A DNA stretch of 64,000 bases from Kribbella amoyensis (GTDB lineage Bacteria > Actinomycetota > Actinomycetes > Propionibacteriales > Kribbellaceae), in the NCBI RefSeq assembly GCF_007828865.1, contig NZ_VIVK01000001.1, positions 3,038,001 to 3,102,000 of the forward strand, read 5' to 3'. Shown one piece after another: positions 50,703-59,420 of this stretch. The notes under the pieces are model-generated. The model was not told the origin of the DNA and ran no database searches. It saw only the letters and a program-made list of their open reading frames with translations. The translations under genes and the position numbers were made by a program. Position 1 is the stretch's first letter, and every line of letters starts with the position of its first letter.

Positions 50703-51959
50703 ATGACCGACATGCTGAGCCGTCCGGGCGCCCGTGACGGCGGATCTCACCAGGCGCCCGGACCCGGCTCCGAACTCTCCGCCCCGACCAAGCCGGTCCT
50801 GGTCGCCGCCGTGGTCGGCGCCGGCGCCTGCCTGCTCACCGGGCTGCTGACCTGCGCCGCGGTCGCGGTCGTCGGCTGGCTCGCCGCGACCTTCGGCGGC
50901 GCCTCCGGAGCGGTCCGCGCCGGCGCCACCGTCTGGCTCGTGGCGCACAAGGCCGGGGCCACGCTCGGCGGCGGCGCGATCACGATCGCGCCGCTCGGGC
51001 TCACGCTCTTCCTCGGCTGGTGCCTGTACCGGGGCGGCCGCTTCACCGCGCGGGTCAGCGCGGCCGACCGGACGAAGGACCTGCTCACCGCGGCCCTGGT
51101 GTTCTCGGTCGCGTACGGGCTCGGCGCGCTGATCATCGCGCTGCTCACCTCCGACGGCGCGGTGAAGGTGTCCCCGCTGTCCGCGTTCCTCGGGGCCGTC
51201 TCGCTCGCGATCGTCGCCGGCACCGCCGGGATCCTGGTCGAGTCCGGGGCCGCCGAGGACCTCGCCGACGCGACCCCGGACGGCCTGCGGGACGCCGTAC
51301 CGGCTGCGGCCGCCGCGATCCTGGCGATCCTCGGTGCCGCCTCGGTCCTGTACGGGGTGCTGCTGGCGATCCACTTCTCCCGGGTGACCGGGATGCTGGA
51401 ACTGCTCGACGCGGGCGTGGTCGGCTCGGTCGTGCTGTTCGCGATCTGCCTCGTCCTGCTGCCGAACGTGGTGCTGTACGTGGTGGCGTTCCTGGCCGGA
51501 CCAGGGTTCCAGCTCGGGGTCGGGACCACGATCGCGCCGACCGGGGTGGACGTGGGCAACCTGCCGGCGCTCCCGCTGCTGGCCGCGGTACCCGAGGACG
51601 GCGCGACCCCGACGTACCTGCTGGTGCTCACTGCCCTGGTACCGCTGCTGGCGGGCGTGATCGCCGGGCTGGTCGTGGCCCGACGTGGGCTGGCGGCGCC
51701 GGATGCGGAGGCGCTCGGGTGGGACGCGTTCGCGCTGCGGGGTGGGATGGCCGCGTTGCTCGGCGCCGCCGGGTTGCTCGTGCTGATGCTCGTCTCGGGG
51801 GGCTCGGCCGGGCCGGGCCGGATGGCCGAGATCGGGATCCCGGCCGCGCTGCCGGCCGCCGGAGTGCTCGGCGCCGGGATGGCGATCGGGGCCGCGGTCA
51901 CCGCCGGGGTGCTGGCCGCCCGCCGCCCGGCTGACGAGGGGACCGACCCCGAGCGATAA
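50703..51959 (+). CDS. DUF6350 family multi-pass membrane protein
   Basis: This 418-aa protein has about ten hydrophobic helices and short loops. It is the kind of membrane protein (DUF6350, sometimes linked to cell division as PerM-like) that sits directly upstream of purN in many actinobacteria, which is the main ground for the name. No catalytic motif is seen. ATG 50703 follows GGGAG; earlier frames overlap the divergent gene. The purN promoter overlaps its stop codon. Confidence 0.8.
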   Translation: MTDMLSRPGARDGGSHQAPGPGSELSAPTKPVLVAAVVGAGACLLTGLLTCAAVAVVGWLAATFGGASGAVRAGATVWLVAHKAGATLGGGAITIAPLGLTLFLGWCLYRGGRFTARVSAADRTKDLLTAALVFSVAYGLGALIIALLTSDGAVKVSPLSAFLGAVSLAIVAGTAGILVESGAAEDLADATPDGLRDAVPAAAAAILAILGAASVLYGVLLAIHFSRVTGMLELLDAGVVGSVVLFAICLVLLPNVVLYVVAFLAGPGFQLGVGTTIAPTGVDVGNLPALPLLAAVPEDGATPTYLLVLTALVPLLAGVIAGLVVARRGLAAPDAEALGWDAFALRGGMAALLGAAGLLVLMLVSGGSAGPGRMAEIGIPAALPAAGVLGAGMAIGAAVTAGVLAARRPADEGTDPER

Positions 51960-51962
51960 GGT
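51957..51962 (+). promoter_or_regulatory. -10 element of leaderless purN
   Basis: TAAGGT overlaps the TAA stop of the DUF6350 gene and ends 6 nt before GTG 51969 of purN. The purine genes may thus be transcribed on their own. Confidence 0.5.
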
Positions 51963-51968
51963 TTGCGC

Positions 51969-52601
51969 GTGACAGACCCGGTTGCGCCCAGCCCTGATCC
52001 CGCGCGACTCGTCGTACTCGTGTCCGGATCCGGCTCGAACCTGCAGGCCCTGCTCGACGCGTGCCAGGACCCGGCGTACGGCGCCCAGGTGGTCGCCGTC
52101 GGCGCGGACCGGGACGGGATCGCGAGCCTGGACCGCGCGGCCGCCGCCGGGGTGCCGAGCTTCGTCCACAAGGTCAAGGACTATCCCGAGCGGATCGTCT
52201 GGGATCGCGCCCTGACCGCGTCCGTCGCGGAGTACCGGCCCGACCTGGTCGTCTCGGCCGGGTTTCTCAAGCTGGTCGGCGAGGACTTCCTGCACGCGTT
52301 CGGCGACCGCTACGTCAACACCCACAACGCGCTGCTGCCGAGCTTCCCCGGCATCCACGGACCGCGGGACGCGCTCGAGTACGGCGTCAAGGTGACCGGC
52401 GCGACCCTGTTCTTCGTCGACGGCGGGGTGGACACCGGGCCGATCATCGCCCAGGTGACCGTGCCCGTCGAGGACGACGACACCGAAGACACCCTGTCGG
52501 AGCGGATCAAGGAGGTCGAGCGCCGCCAGCTGGTGGACTGGGTCGGCCGCCTGGTCCGCGACGGCTGGACCATCACCGGACGAAAGGTCAGAACGAAGTG
52601 A
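51969..52601 (+). CDS. purN: Phosphoribosylglycinamide formyltransferase
   Basis: This 210-aa enzyme transfers a formyl group from 10-formyl-THF to GAR in purine synthesis. Motifs are [16 protein letters not shown] (phosphate site), [14 protein letters not shown] with catalytic Asn and His, and [13 protein letters not shown] with catalytic Asp. Start GTG 51969 fits a leaderless promoter; an upstream TTG at 51963 is in frame. Its TGA overlaps the GTG of purH. Confidence 0.96.
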   Translation: MTDPVAPSPDPARLVVLVSGSGSNLQALLDACQDPAYGAQVVAVGADRDGIASLDRAAAAGVPSFVHKVKDYPERIVWDRALTASVAEYRPDLVVSAGFLKLVGEDFLHAFGDRYVNTHNALLPSFPGIHGPRDALEYGVKVTGATLFFVDGGVDTGPIIAQVTVPVEDDDTEDTLSERIKEVERRQLVDWVGRLVRDGWTITGRKVRTK

Positions 52602-54157
52602 GCACCGACCGCAGGCCGATCCGCCGGGCGCTGATCAGCGTCTACGACAAGACCGGTCTGGAGGAGCTCGCGCAGGCGCTGCACGCCGCCGGGGTCCAGC
52701 TGGTGTCGACCGGTTCCACCGCGGCCCGGATCGCCGCGACCGGGGTCCCGGTGACCAAGGTCGAGGAGCTGACCGGGTTCCCCGAGTGCCTCGACGGCCG
52801 GGTCAAGACGCTGCACCCGATGGTGCACGCGGGTCTGCTGGCCGACGTCCGCAAGCCCGAGCACGTCGAGCAGCTCGCCGAGATGCGGGTGGAGCCGTTC
52901 GACCTGCTGGTGAGCAACCTGTACCCGTTCACCGAGACGGTCGCCTCGGGCGCCGGCGTGGACGAGTGCATCGAGCAGATCGACATCGGCGGCCCGTCGA
53001 TGGTCCGCGGCGCGGCGAAGAACCACGCGAACGTCGCCGTGGTGACGTCGGCCGACCAGTACGACCAGCTGTACACCGTGCTCGAGGACGGCGGCTTCTC
53101 GCTGGCGGAGCGGCAGAAGCTGGCCGCTGCCGCGTTCGTGCACACCGCGGAGTACGACCTCGCCGTGGCGTCCTGGATGGGCAACGTGCTCACCGACAGC
53201 GGTGAGGGTTCGGGCTTCCCGGCCTGGGTCGGCTCGGCCTGGGACAAGCAGGCCGTCCTCCGCTACGGCGAGAACCCGCACCAGCCGGCCGCGCTGTACA
53301 CGAGCGGCCGCGCCGGGCTGGCGTCCGCCGAGCAGCTGCACGGCAAGGAGATGTCGTACAACAACTACGTCGACGCGGACGCGGCCCGGCGGACGGCGTA
53401 CGACTTCGCCGACCCGGCGGTCGCGATCATCAAGCACGCGAACCCGTGCGGGATCGCGGTCGGCGCCGACATCGCGGAGGCGCACCGGCGAGCGCACGAG
53501 TGCGACCCGGTCTCGGCGTACGGCGGCGTGATCGCCACGAACGCGCCGGTGTCGGTCGAGATGGCCAAGCAGGTCGCGGAGATCTTCACCGAGGTGCTCG
53601 TCGCCCCGGCGTTCGAGGACGGCGCGGCCGAGATCCTGCAGGCGAAGAAGAACATCCGCCTGCTCGTCGCCCCGCCGCGCGACGACGCGGAGAAGATCGA
53701 ACTGCGCGCGATCAGCGGCGGCCTGTTGCTGCAGCACACCGACCGCTTCCAGGCCGAGGGCGACGACCCGTCTGCCTGGCAGTTGGCGGCCGGCGACGCG
53801 GCGTCCGACGAGGTGCTCGCGGATCTGGCGTTCGCGTGGAAGGCCTGCCGCGCGGTGAAGTCCAACGCGATCCTGCTCGCGTCGCAGGGTGCGTCGGTCG
53901 GCGTCGGCATGGGTCAGGTGAACCGCGTCGACTCGTGCCGGCTCGCGGTGTCGCGTGCGGGTGAGCGGGCGGCCGGGTCGGTGGCGGCGTCGGACGCGTT
54001 CTTCCCGTTCCCCGACGGGCTCGAGGTGCTGATCGAAGCCGGCGTGAAGGCTGTCGTCCAGCCCGGCGGGTCGATCCGCGACGAGCAGGCGATCGAGGCG
54101 GCGCAGAAGGCGGGTATCACGATGTACTTCACCGGGACCCGGCACTTCTTCCACTGA
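52598..54157 (+). CDS. purH: Bifunctional AICAR transformylase/IMP cyclohydrolase
   Basis: This 519-aa enzyme has an N-terminal IMP cyclohydrolase (about 1-190: [40 protein letters not shown]) and a C-terminal AICAR transformylase (about 195-519: [23 protein letters not shown], end FTGTRHFFH). It performs the last two steps to IMP. It is translationally coupled to purN (GTGA). The conserved Lys-His pair KHANPCG of the transformylase is intact. Confidence 0.96.
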   Translation: MSTDRRPIRRALISVYDKTGLEELAQALHAAGVQLVSTGSTAARIAATGVPVTKVEELTGFPECLDGRVKTLHPMVHAGLLADVRKPEHVEQLAEMRVEPFDLLVSNLYPFTETVASGAGVDECIEQIDIGGPSMVRGAAKNHANVAVVTSADQYDQLYTVLEDGGFSLAERQKLAAAAFVHTAEYDLAVASWMGNVLTDSGEGSGFPAWVGSAWDKQAVLRYGENPHQPAALYTSGRAGLASAEQLHGKEMSYNNYVDADAARRTAYDFADPAVAIIKHANPCGIAVGADIAEAHRRAHECDPVSAYGGVIATNAPVSVEMAKQVAEIFTEVLVAPAFEDGAAEILQAKKNIRLLVAPPRDDAEKIELRAISGGLLLQHTDRFQAEGDDPSAWQLAAGDAASDEVLADLAFAWKACRAVKSNAILLASQGASVGVGMGQVNRVDSCRLAVSRAGERAAGSVAASDAFFPFPDGLEVLIEAGVKAVVQPGGSIRDEQAIEAAQKAGITMYFTGTRHFFH

Positions 54158-54213
54158 TGCGGACCGCCAGCACTCATCAAGGTGCCGCCGACGGCGGGTG
54201 GGACGGGTCCGCA
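54158..54213 (+). terminator. Inverted repeat right after purH
   Basis: TGCGGACC (54158-54165) and GGTCCGCA (54206-54213) are a perfect 8-bp pair enclosing a smaller CCGCC/GGCGG stem. The position directly after the stop suggests termination. Confidence 0.5.
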
Positions 54214-54243
54214 CGGTGAAGTCGTGGGGTTCGGCAGACGTTG

Positions 54244-54894
54244 GTGAGTGACGGAGGTCCGCCCGACGACCTTCTGGACCGCTTTCGCGCCGACCAGGCC
54301 GAGCCGATCCAGCTCGGCCGGTCCGGCGCCTCGGTGGTGCGGCTCCGTCGGCGGGGCGAAACCCTGTACTACAAGGCCGGGCGCGGTGTGGATCTCGAAG
54401 CCGAGCGGCTCGCCTGGCTCCGGGAGACCTCGATCCCGTGTCCACGCATCGTTGACAAGGGCAACGATTGGGTGGTGACGACCGAGCTGGCCGGGCGGGA
54501 CGCGTCCCAGCCCTGGCCCGCCGCGGATCGGCCCGCCGTCCTCCGGGCGATTGCCGAGGGCATCGAAGTCCTGCATGCGTTGACCGATTGCCCTTTCGGC
54601 TCACCGTTTCCTGGCGAGCAAGCAGTCGTCACCCATGGCGACTACGCCGCGCCGAACGTCTTCATCGACCCGGAGACGCTGCGGTTCAGCGGGCTCCTCG
54701 ACGTCAGCCGGCTCGGGCTCGGTGATCCGTACGTCGACGTCGCGCTGATGGTGAAGAGCCTGTCCGGCACGCTGAATCCCCAGTACGGCGGGCCGCCCGC
54801 CGCTCGGTACTTCGCCGAGGCCTACGGCGCCGATCCCGACGACCCGCGGATCGCGGAGTACATCCGCCTCGACAACACGGGCGACTACGCCTAG
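54244..54894 (+). CDS. Compact aminoglycoside phosphotransferase (APH)-like protein
   Basis: This 216-aa kinase-like protein resembles APH(3') enzymes. It has an ATP-lysine region LYYKAG (Lys44), catalytic loop VVTHGDYAAPN (His131, Asp133, Asn138) and metal Asp153 in GLLDVSRLG. APH(3') proteins are about 260 aa. Here the segment between CPFG (117-120) and VVTHGD is only about nine residues, where about 50-60 are usual, so the lobe that frames the substrate is missing. It may phosphorylate a different small molecule or be inactive. GTG 54244 lacks a clear ribosome site. Confidence 0.8.
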   Translation: MSDGGPPDDLLDRFRADQAEPIQLGRSGASVVRLRRRGETLYYKAGRGVDLEAERLAWLRETSIPCPRIVDKGNDWVVTTELAGRDASQPWPAADRPAVLRAIAEGIEVLHALTDCPFGSPFPGEQAVVTHGDYAAPNVFIDPETLRFSGLLDVSRLGLGDPYVDVALMVKSLSGTLNPQYGGPPAARYFAEAYGADPDDPRIAEYIRLDNTGDYA

Positions 54895-54912
54895 CGCCAG
54901 CTTTGAACGCAC

Positions 54913-55293
54913 TCAGCCGCGGGCAGTGCACCACGTCTTCCCGGCGAAGCGCGCGCAGGCCTTCCAGGGCCCGCCGCGAATTCCGACCATGGGAGTGGTG
55001 AGCAAGTCGCCGTTCCATCTCGCCGTCCTGAGGCCCGTGATAGAGCCCGCAGCGCTGACCAGCCAGACCTGATCTCCCTTTTTCACGATGCCGCGTCGAC
55101 TGCCGAACCATCCGTCGTCGCAGCGTTTGAGAGCCACGGACTGGTACAAGGTGCCCGCGACACTGAGATCGCGGCACGAGCTCGCAGTAACGCTCTCGGA
55201 CGATGCGACGGCTGACGCGCTCGCCGCGGCCGGGGCGCCGGCGGTGACGGCTCCGATCGCTGCGAACACCACGACGGCTGACCTGGCTCGCAT
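54913..55293 (-). CDS. Small secreted cysteine-containing protein
   Basis: This 126-aa protein (ATG 55293, AAGGAG 9 nt upstream) has a Sec signal peptide (MRARSAVVVFAAIGAVTAG, cleavage probably after an ASA). The mature part is about 95 aa with four cysteines (SSCRDL, KRCDDGW, KACARF, KTWCTARG). It looks SH3-like, with short strands and KKGDQVWLVS. Two disulfides are likely. Function unknown. It is convergent with the APH-like gene. Confidence 0.7.
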   Translation of the reverse strand: MRARSAVVVFAAIGAVTAGAPAAASASAVASSESVTASSCRDLSVAGTLYQSVALKRCDDGWFGSRRGIVKKGDQVWLVSAAGSITGLRTARWNGDLLTTPMVGIRGGPWKACARFAGKTWCTARG

Positions 55294-55424
55294 ATCCATG
55301 GACTCCTTGTTCATCGGCATGTCGGTTGCGAGCGAGCTGCCCGCAGGACACCATCAGATCGAGAGTCGCTGTCACTTCGCTTTCACGCGGCCTGCTCGCC
55401 GCCAGGCCCTGCAGGGGCCGCAGC

Positions 55425-56345
55425 TCAGGTCTTCAGCAGGTCGCCGCAGAAGGAGCGGATGGCGCGGTTGATCATCTCCGGTCGCTCCCACGGCATGAAG
55501 TGGCCGGCGCCCTTGACCCAGAACGGGCCGACCGCCGCGGGAAAGGCGACCGCACACCGCTGCTCGACGTTGTCGCCGATCGTGACCTGGTCGGTGCCGA
55601 TCAGGACCAGGGCCGGTTGCTGGACCGGCCGGTCGAGCATCTCCGGAGCCGACAGGGGCCGGGTGCCCATGACGACCTCATAGTCGGCGAAGGAAGCGCG
55701 CAACCGGGCCGCGTCCCCGTACGGCTCGGTCAGGAAGGCGAGGTCGTCCTCGTCGAAGGCGTCGGGCGGACACCACAGGCGATGGCCGTAGAACTCTCCT
55801 ATGTAGCGCCGCCGTTGCTCGGGCGTGGCCAGTTGGGCGACCAGGGCGTCGGCGTGAAGGCCTTGGAGGCGGTGATAGTCGTAGACGGCAGGCTTGGGCC
55901 GGGTCGGCGCGATCCCCGCGGCTGCGAACGCCTCGGCCAGGTCGGGCATGGAGTCGTCCAGGATCACCAGGCGGTCCACTCGGCCGGGGTGGCGATTGGC
56001 CAGGTCGATGGCGACCATCGCGCCCAGATCGTGTCCGGCGACGACCGCACGGTCCCATCCGAGCTGGTCGAACAGGCCGACGAGGTCGGAAGCGAACGCG
56101 TTGAGGTCGTAGAAGCCGTCCGGCGCGAAGTCGGAGTCCCCGTAGCCGCGCAGATCAGGCGCGACGACGTCGAATCCCGCTTCGGCGAGCGGGGCGAGGT
56201 TGTGCGACCAGATCCGGCTCGTGCACGGGAAACCGTGCAGCAGGACCAGCGGTACGCCGCCGTTGCCGCGACGCCGCACCGCCAGGCGGTGTCCCGGGGA
56301 GACCTCGATCGTTGTGGGCGCGACAAGCTCGGCTGGAAGGGTCAT
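55425..56345 (-). CDS. Alpha/beta hydrolase of the dehalogenase/epoxide hydrolase type
   Basis: This 306-aa hydrolase has the oxyanion motif LLHGFPCTSRIW (HGFP) and a nucleophile elbow VVAGHDLGAMVA, where aspartate replaces serine; this is typical of haloacetate dehalogenases and epoxide hydrolases. The catalytic histidine is in GAGHFMPWERPE. The cap region (about 140-215) is rich in Tyr and Arg. Substrate unknown. It lies downstream of a GlxA-type AraC gene on the same strand, 63 nt away, and may be its target. Confidence 0.88.
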   Translation of the reverse strand: MTLPAELVAPTTIEVSPGHRLAVRRRGNGGVPLVLLHGFPCTSRIWSHNLAPLAEAGFDVVAPDLRGYGDSDFAPDGFYDLNAFASDLVGLFDQLGWDRAVVAGHDLGAMVAIDLANRHPGRVDRLVILDDSMPDLAEAFAAAGIAPTRPKPAVYDYHRLQGLHADALVAQLATPEQRRRYIGEFYGHRLWCPPDAFDEDDLAFLTEPYGDAARLRASFADYEVVMGTRPLSAPEMLDRPVQQPALVLIGTDQVTIGDNVEQRCAVAFPAAVGPFWVKGAGHFMPWERPEMINRAIRSFCGDLLKT

Positions 56346-56408
56346 GGATCAGGTCTACTCCACATTCCGGACGAACAGCTTCCGGAATGTGTACCCCTGA
56401 ACTCGGGG

Positions 56409-57344
56409 TCACGGGGTCGCCTGGCGGAAGGCTCGGCGGTATGCGCTGGGCGTGGTCCGGACGGCGGTCTGGAAGCGGCGGCGGAAGTTGGTGGCCGTGG
56501 AGAGGCCGACGCGGTGCGCGATGGTTTCGACGGGGAGATCGGTGGACTCCAGCAGGACCCGGGCGCGGGCAACCCGTTGGGCGAGGAGCCACTGGCCGGG
56601 GGTGGTGCCGAGCTGTTCGGTGAAGCGGCGGGTCAGGGTCCGCGGGGAGACGGTGAGCCGGGCGGCCAGGTCGTCGAGGGTGAGCGGCTCGGCGAGGTTG
56701 TCGGTGGCCCAGTCGAGCAACGGGGACAGCGAATCCGTCGAGGACACAGGCTTCTCCGCGCGGTACTGGACCTGGCCGCCCTCGCGATGCGGCGGCATCA
56801 CCATCCGCCTCGCGACCCGAGCGGCGTACGCGGCGCCGTGGTCGGCCCGGACGAGTTGCAGGCACAGGTCGATCCCTGTTCCCGAACCAGCGCTGGTGGC
56901 GACGTCACCGTGGTCGATGTAGAGCACGTCCGCATCCACGCGGACCGCGGGGTACCGGCGTTGCAGTGCTTCGCTGTACTCCCAGTGGGTGGTCGCGGAT
57001 CGCCCGTCAAGGAGCCCGGTCGCGGCGAGGGCGAACGAGCCGGAGCAGATGCTGACCAGCCGTGCGCCGCGTCGGTGGGCCCGATGCAGTGCGCGGAGGA
57101 TCGCGGGCGAGGGCTCGTCGTCGATCGGCAGCCAGCCGGGGACCAGGACGGTGTCGGCGCGATCGAGGCTGCGCAGTCCGCGCGGGACCAGCATCGTGAA
57201 CCCGTTGACCGTCTCGATCTCGCCGGGCGCCTCGGTACAGACGGAGAACGTGTACCGCTCACCGCGGAACACGGCGGCCGCACAGCCGAGCTCGAAGGTC
57301 GACTGCGGCGGCTTCACCAGCGCGACGACGCGATGCGGGGTCAT
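56409..57344 (-). CDS. GlxA-family AraC-type transcriptional regulator
   Basis: This 311-aa protein has a DJ-1/PfpI-like N-terminal domain (LVSICSGSFALAATG) and a C-terminal AraC domain (LTLDDLAARLTVSPRTLTRRF; HRVGLSTATNFRRRF). It is similar in design to the regulator at 8305 but clearly diverged. ATG 57344 follows TACTTT by 6 nt, so the mRNA is probably leaderless. It is divergent from a cupin gene and upstream of an Asp-nucleophile hydrolase, both possible targets. Confidence 0.9.
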   Translation of the reverse strand: MTPHRVVALVKPPQSTFELGCAAAVFRGERYTFSVCTEAPGEIETVNGFTMLVPRGLRSLDRADTVLVPGWLPIDDEPSPAILRALHRAHRRGARLVSICSGSFALAATGLLDGRSATTHWEYSEALQRRYPAVRVDADVLYIDHGDVATSAGSGTGIDLCLQLVRADHGAAYAARVARRMVMPPHREGGQVQYRAEKPVSSTDSLSPLLDWATDNLAEPLTLDDLAARLTVSPRTLTRRFTEQLGTTPGQWLLAQRVARARVLLESTDLPVETIAHRVGLSTATNFRRRFQTAVRTTPSAYRRAFRQATP

Positions 57345-57350
57345 GTCAGA

Positions 57351-57356
57351 AAAGTA
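57351..57356 (-). promoter_or_regulatory. -10 element of a leaderless transcript
   Basis: On the minus strand TACTTT precedes ATG 57344 by 6 nt. Confidence 0.4.
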
Positions 57357-57414
57357 CCGCAGGATGACTTTCCAGACACTGGGTTCAGTGGTCGTCGGAG
57401 CCGAAGCTGGTCCC

Positions 57415-57729
57415 ATGACGACCTACACCTGGAGCTCGGTAGCGGACGCGCCGACCCGCGACCTGTTCCCCGGCATCCGCCTGCGCACCCTCTGGCAGGG
57501 CGACAACGGCGCCCACGCCCACGTCCTCGAGATGGACCCCGGCTCGAAGTGGGAGGGGATCGACGTCCACGACCCAGGTCCGGAAGAGGTCTACGTCATC
57601 GAAGGAACCTTCAACGACGGCACCCGCGACTACCCGACCGGCACCTTCCTTCACGCGCCAGCCGGGTCGTCCCACATCCCCCAATCAGAACAAGGCTGCA
57701 AACTCTTCCTCTTCTACCCCGAGGGCTAG
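57415..57729 (+). CDS. Cupin domain protein (ChrR-like)
   Basis: This 104-aa single cupin has motif 1 around WEGIDVHDPGPEEVYVIEG and motif 2 around TFLHAPAGSSHI. His, Glu and His metal ligands are present in the usual order. It resembles the cupin part of ChrR anti-sigma factors and of small metal-dependent dioxygenases. It is divergent from the GlxA-type regulator with a 70-nt gap, so co-regulation is likely. Start ATG 57415. Confidence 0.82.
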   Translation: MTTYTWSSVADAPTRDLFPGIRLRTLWQGDNGAHAHVLEMDPGSKWEGIDVHDPGPEEVYVIEGTFNDGTRDYPTGTFLHAPAGSSHIPQSEQGCKLFLFYPEG

Positions 57730-57755
57730 AGCACAGAAGATGCGAGGATTCAGGG

Positions 57756-58286
57756 ATGACCGTACGCACCTTCGCCGCCGTTGAGACTGCTCGCGAAGAT
57801 CTGGTTGACGTGTACGCCGACGTGCGGGCGGAGCTTCTCCATTTGCCGAACTACGCAGTGACGGCCTTCGGTGAGAGGCTCGACAGGCATGGGGCGGAGC
57901 CGGGATTCGTTGCTGTTGTTGCTTATGCCAATGGTTTTCCGGTGGGTTACGCGTACGCCAACACCATTGAGCACGGCGATCGGTACTGGGAACGCACCAC
58001 TCCCGCGCCCGCCGACAAGTACACCGAACGCCCGGCCGTGGCGCTGAAGGAGATCGGCGTTCGGGCGGCCTGGCGGAAGACCGGTACTGCGCGGCGTATC
58101 CACGACACGCTCTTGGGTACCCGCTCCGAGCCGTTCGTCACGCTCATGGTCAACTCGGCTGCGGGCGACGGAAAGGTCCACTCGCTCTACCGGTCCTGGG
58201 GGTACGAGGACATCGGGCAGAGCCAGCCGTCTCCGGCTTCGCCTCTTCTGACCGTGATGATCCGGGCCGTCGGATCCAACAAGTAG
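57756..58286 (+). CDS. GNAT-like N-acetyltransferase
   Basis: This 176-aa protein has the order of GNAT motifs: strand FVAVVAYANGFPVGYAYA, a basic acetyl-CoA loop VRAAWRKTGTARRIHDTLLG (close to the Q/RxxGxG/A pattern) and YRSWGYEDIGQ near the end, where the aromatic motif B sits. The substrate is unknown. It lies 26 nt after the cupin gene on the same strand and ends in a terminator that overlaps its stop codon. Confidence 0.75.
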   Translation: MTVRTFAAVETAREDLVDVYADVRAELLHLPNYAVTAFGERLDRHGAEPGFVAVVAYANGFPVGYAYANTIEHGDRYWERTTPAPADKYTERPAVALKEIGVRAAWRKTGTARRIHDTLLGTRSEPFVTLMVNSAAGDGKVHSLYRSWGYEDIGQSQPSPASPLLTVMIRAVGSNK

Positions 58287-58318
58287 GCCCAGCCGGTTCT
58301 CGTAGGCCGGCTGGGCCT
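58285..58318. terminator. Bidirectional terminator between GNAT and pirin genes
   Basis: AGGCCCAGCCGG and CCGGCTGGGCCT form a perfect 12-bp stem with a 10-nt loop, followed by TT. It starts in the GNAT stop codon and lies before the convergent pirin stop. Confidence 0.85.
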
Positions 58319-58325
58319 TGAACAG

Positions 58326-59312
58326 TTAGTTGGATTCGCGGAGTTCGGTGGGGGCGCCGTGGACTGCGGGGATGGTGCCCAGTTTGCCGGCCTGGAAGTC
58401 TTCGAAAGCTTGGATGACTTCGGCGCGGGTGTTCATCACGAACGGGCCGGCCATCGCGACGGGCTCGCGGATCGGGCGGCCGCCGAGGACGAGGACGTCG
58501 AGGCTCGGTTCGGCTTGCGGCTGGGTGGCGGCCGCTGCGGTGCGGATCGTGTCGCCCGGGCCGAAGACGGCCAGTTGGCCCTTGCGGATCGGGCGGTGCT
58601 CCGCGCCGACGGTGCCCTGGCCGGCCAGGACGTACACGAGTGCGTTGTAGTCCGGCTGCCACGGGAGGACCAGTTCCGCGCTCGGGCTGACCGTTGCGTG
58701 GACCAGGGTGATCGGGGTGTGGGTCGAACCGGGGCCGTCGTGGCCGTCGACCGAGCCGGCGATGACGCGGATCAGCGCGCCGCCGTCCGCGGTGGACAGC
58801 AGGGCCGAGTCGCCGCCGCGGATGTCCTGGTACCGGGGGGCCGCCCACTTCTGCGCCTTCGGCAGGTTCACCCAGAGCTGGACGCCGTGGAAGAGGCCGC
58901 CGCTGACGACCAGGTGCTCCGGCGGCGCCTCGATGTGCAGCAGCCCGGATCCCGCGGTCATCCACTGGGTGTCGCCGTTGGAGATGACGCCGCCGCCACC
59001 GGTCGAGTCCTGGTGCTCCATGATCCCGTCGAGCATGTACGTGACGGTCTCGAAGCCGCGGTGCGGGTGCCACGGCGTCCCCTTCGGTTCGCCCGGCGCG
59101 TACTCGACCTCGCCCATCTGGTCCATGTGGATGAACGGGTCCAGGTCGCGCAGGTCGACGCCCGCGAACGCGCGGCGAACCGGGAAGCCCTCACCCTCGT
59201 ACCCGCTCGGCGCCGACGTCACGGAGCGGACCGCCCGCTCGTGGGCGACCGCGGGGTCGGGCTGGTGCACCCGGGGCAGGACGGTGATGTCGCTGACGGT
59301 CACGGCTGGCAT
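58326..59312 (-). CDS. Pirin family protein
   Basis: This 328-aa double cupin has N-terminal metal site HPHRGFETVTYMLDG and EHQDSTGGGGVISNGD (His, His, His, Glu set). Pirins act as quercetin dioxygenase-like enzymes or redox-dependent co-regulators; which applies here is not readable. Start ATG 59312 has GAGGAG 6 nt upstream. An AT-rich palindrome in the promoter suggests repressor control. It sits alone between two terminators. Confidence 0.92.
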   Translation of the reverse strand: MPAVTVSDITVLPRVHQPDPAVAHERAVRSVTSAPSGYEGEGFPVRRAFAGVDLRDLDPFIHMDQMGEVEYAPGEPKGTPWHPHRGFETVTYMLDGIMEHQDSTGGGGVISNGDTQWMTAGSGLLHIEAPPEHLVVSGGLFHGVQLWVNLPKAQKWAAPRYQDIRGGDSALLSTADGGALIRVIAGSVDGHDGPGSTHTPITLVHATVSPSAELVLPWQPDYNALVYVLAGQGTVGAEHRPIRKGQLAVFGPGDTIRTAAAATQPQAEPSLDVLVLGGRPIREPVAMAGPFVMNTRAEVIQAFEDFQAGKLGTIPAVHGAPTELRESN

Positions 59313-59334
59313 GGTGCTCTCCTCGGCTCGCAGG

Positions 59335-59352
59335 TAGTTAAAGAATAAACTA
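59335..59352. promoter_or_regulatory. Palindrome in the pirin promoter
   Basis: TAGTTAAAGAATAAACTA is an 18-bp imperfect palindrome (arms TAGTT/AACTA), strikingly AT-rich for this genome. It resembles MarR or HxlR family sites, a common partner of pirin genes. No such regulator is adjacent. Confidence 0.45.
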
Positions 59353-59371
59353 GCTGTCGCAACCACGGCAA

Positions 59372-59407
59372 GAGGCCCCTCATTCCCACGACGGGAAGAG
59401 GGGCCTC
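59372..59407 (-). terminator. Terminator after the MMPL gene
   Basis: GAGGCCCCTC pairs with GAGGGGCCTC, and an inner TTCCC pairs with GGGAA around the loop ACGAC. It lies 13 nt after the MMPL stop. Confidence 0.85.
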
Positions 59408-59420
59408 CGGCTACCGAGGG

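Noticed and set aside
55326..58286. A 986-aa plus-strand frame ending in the GNAT gene
   Set aside because: The first 800 residues are antisense to the hydrolase and AraC genes; only the final 176 residues look like a protein.
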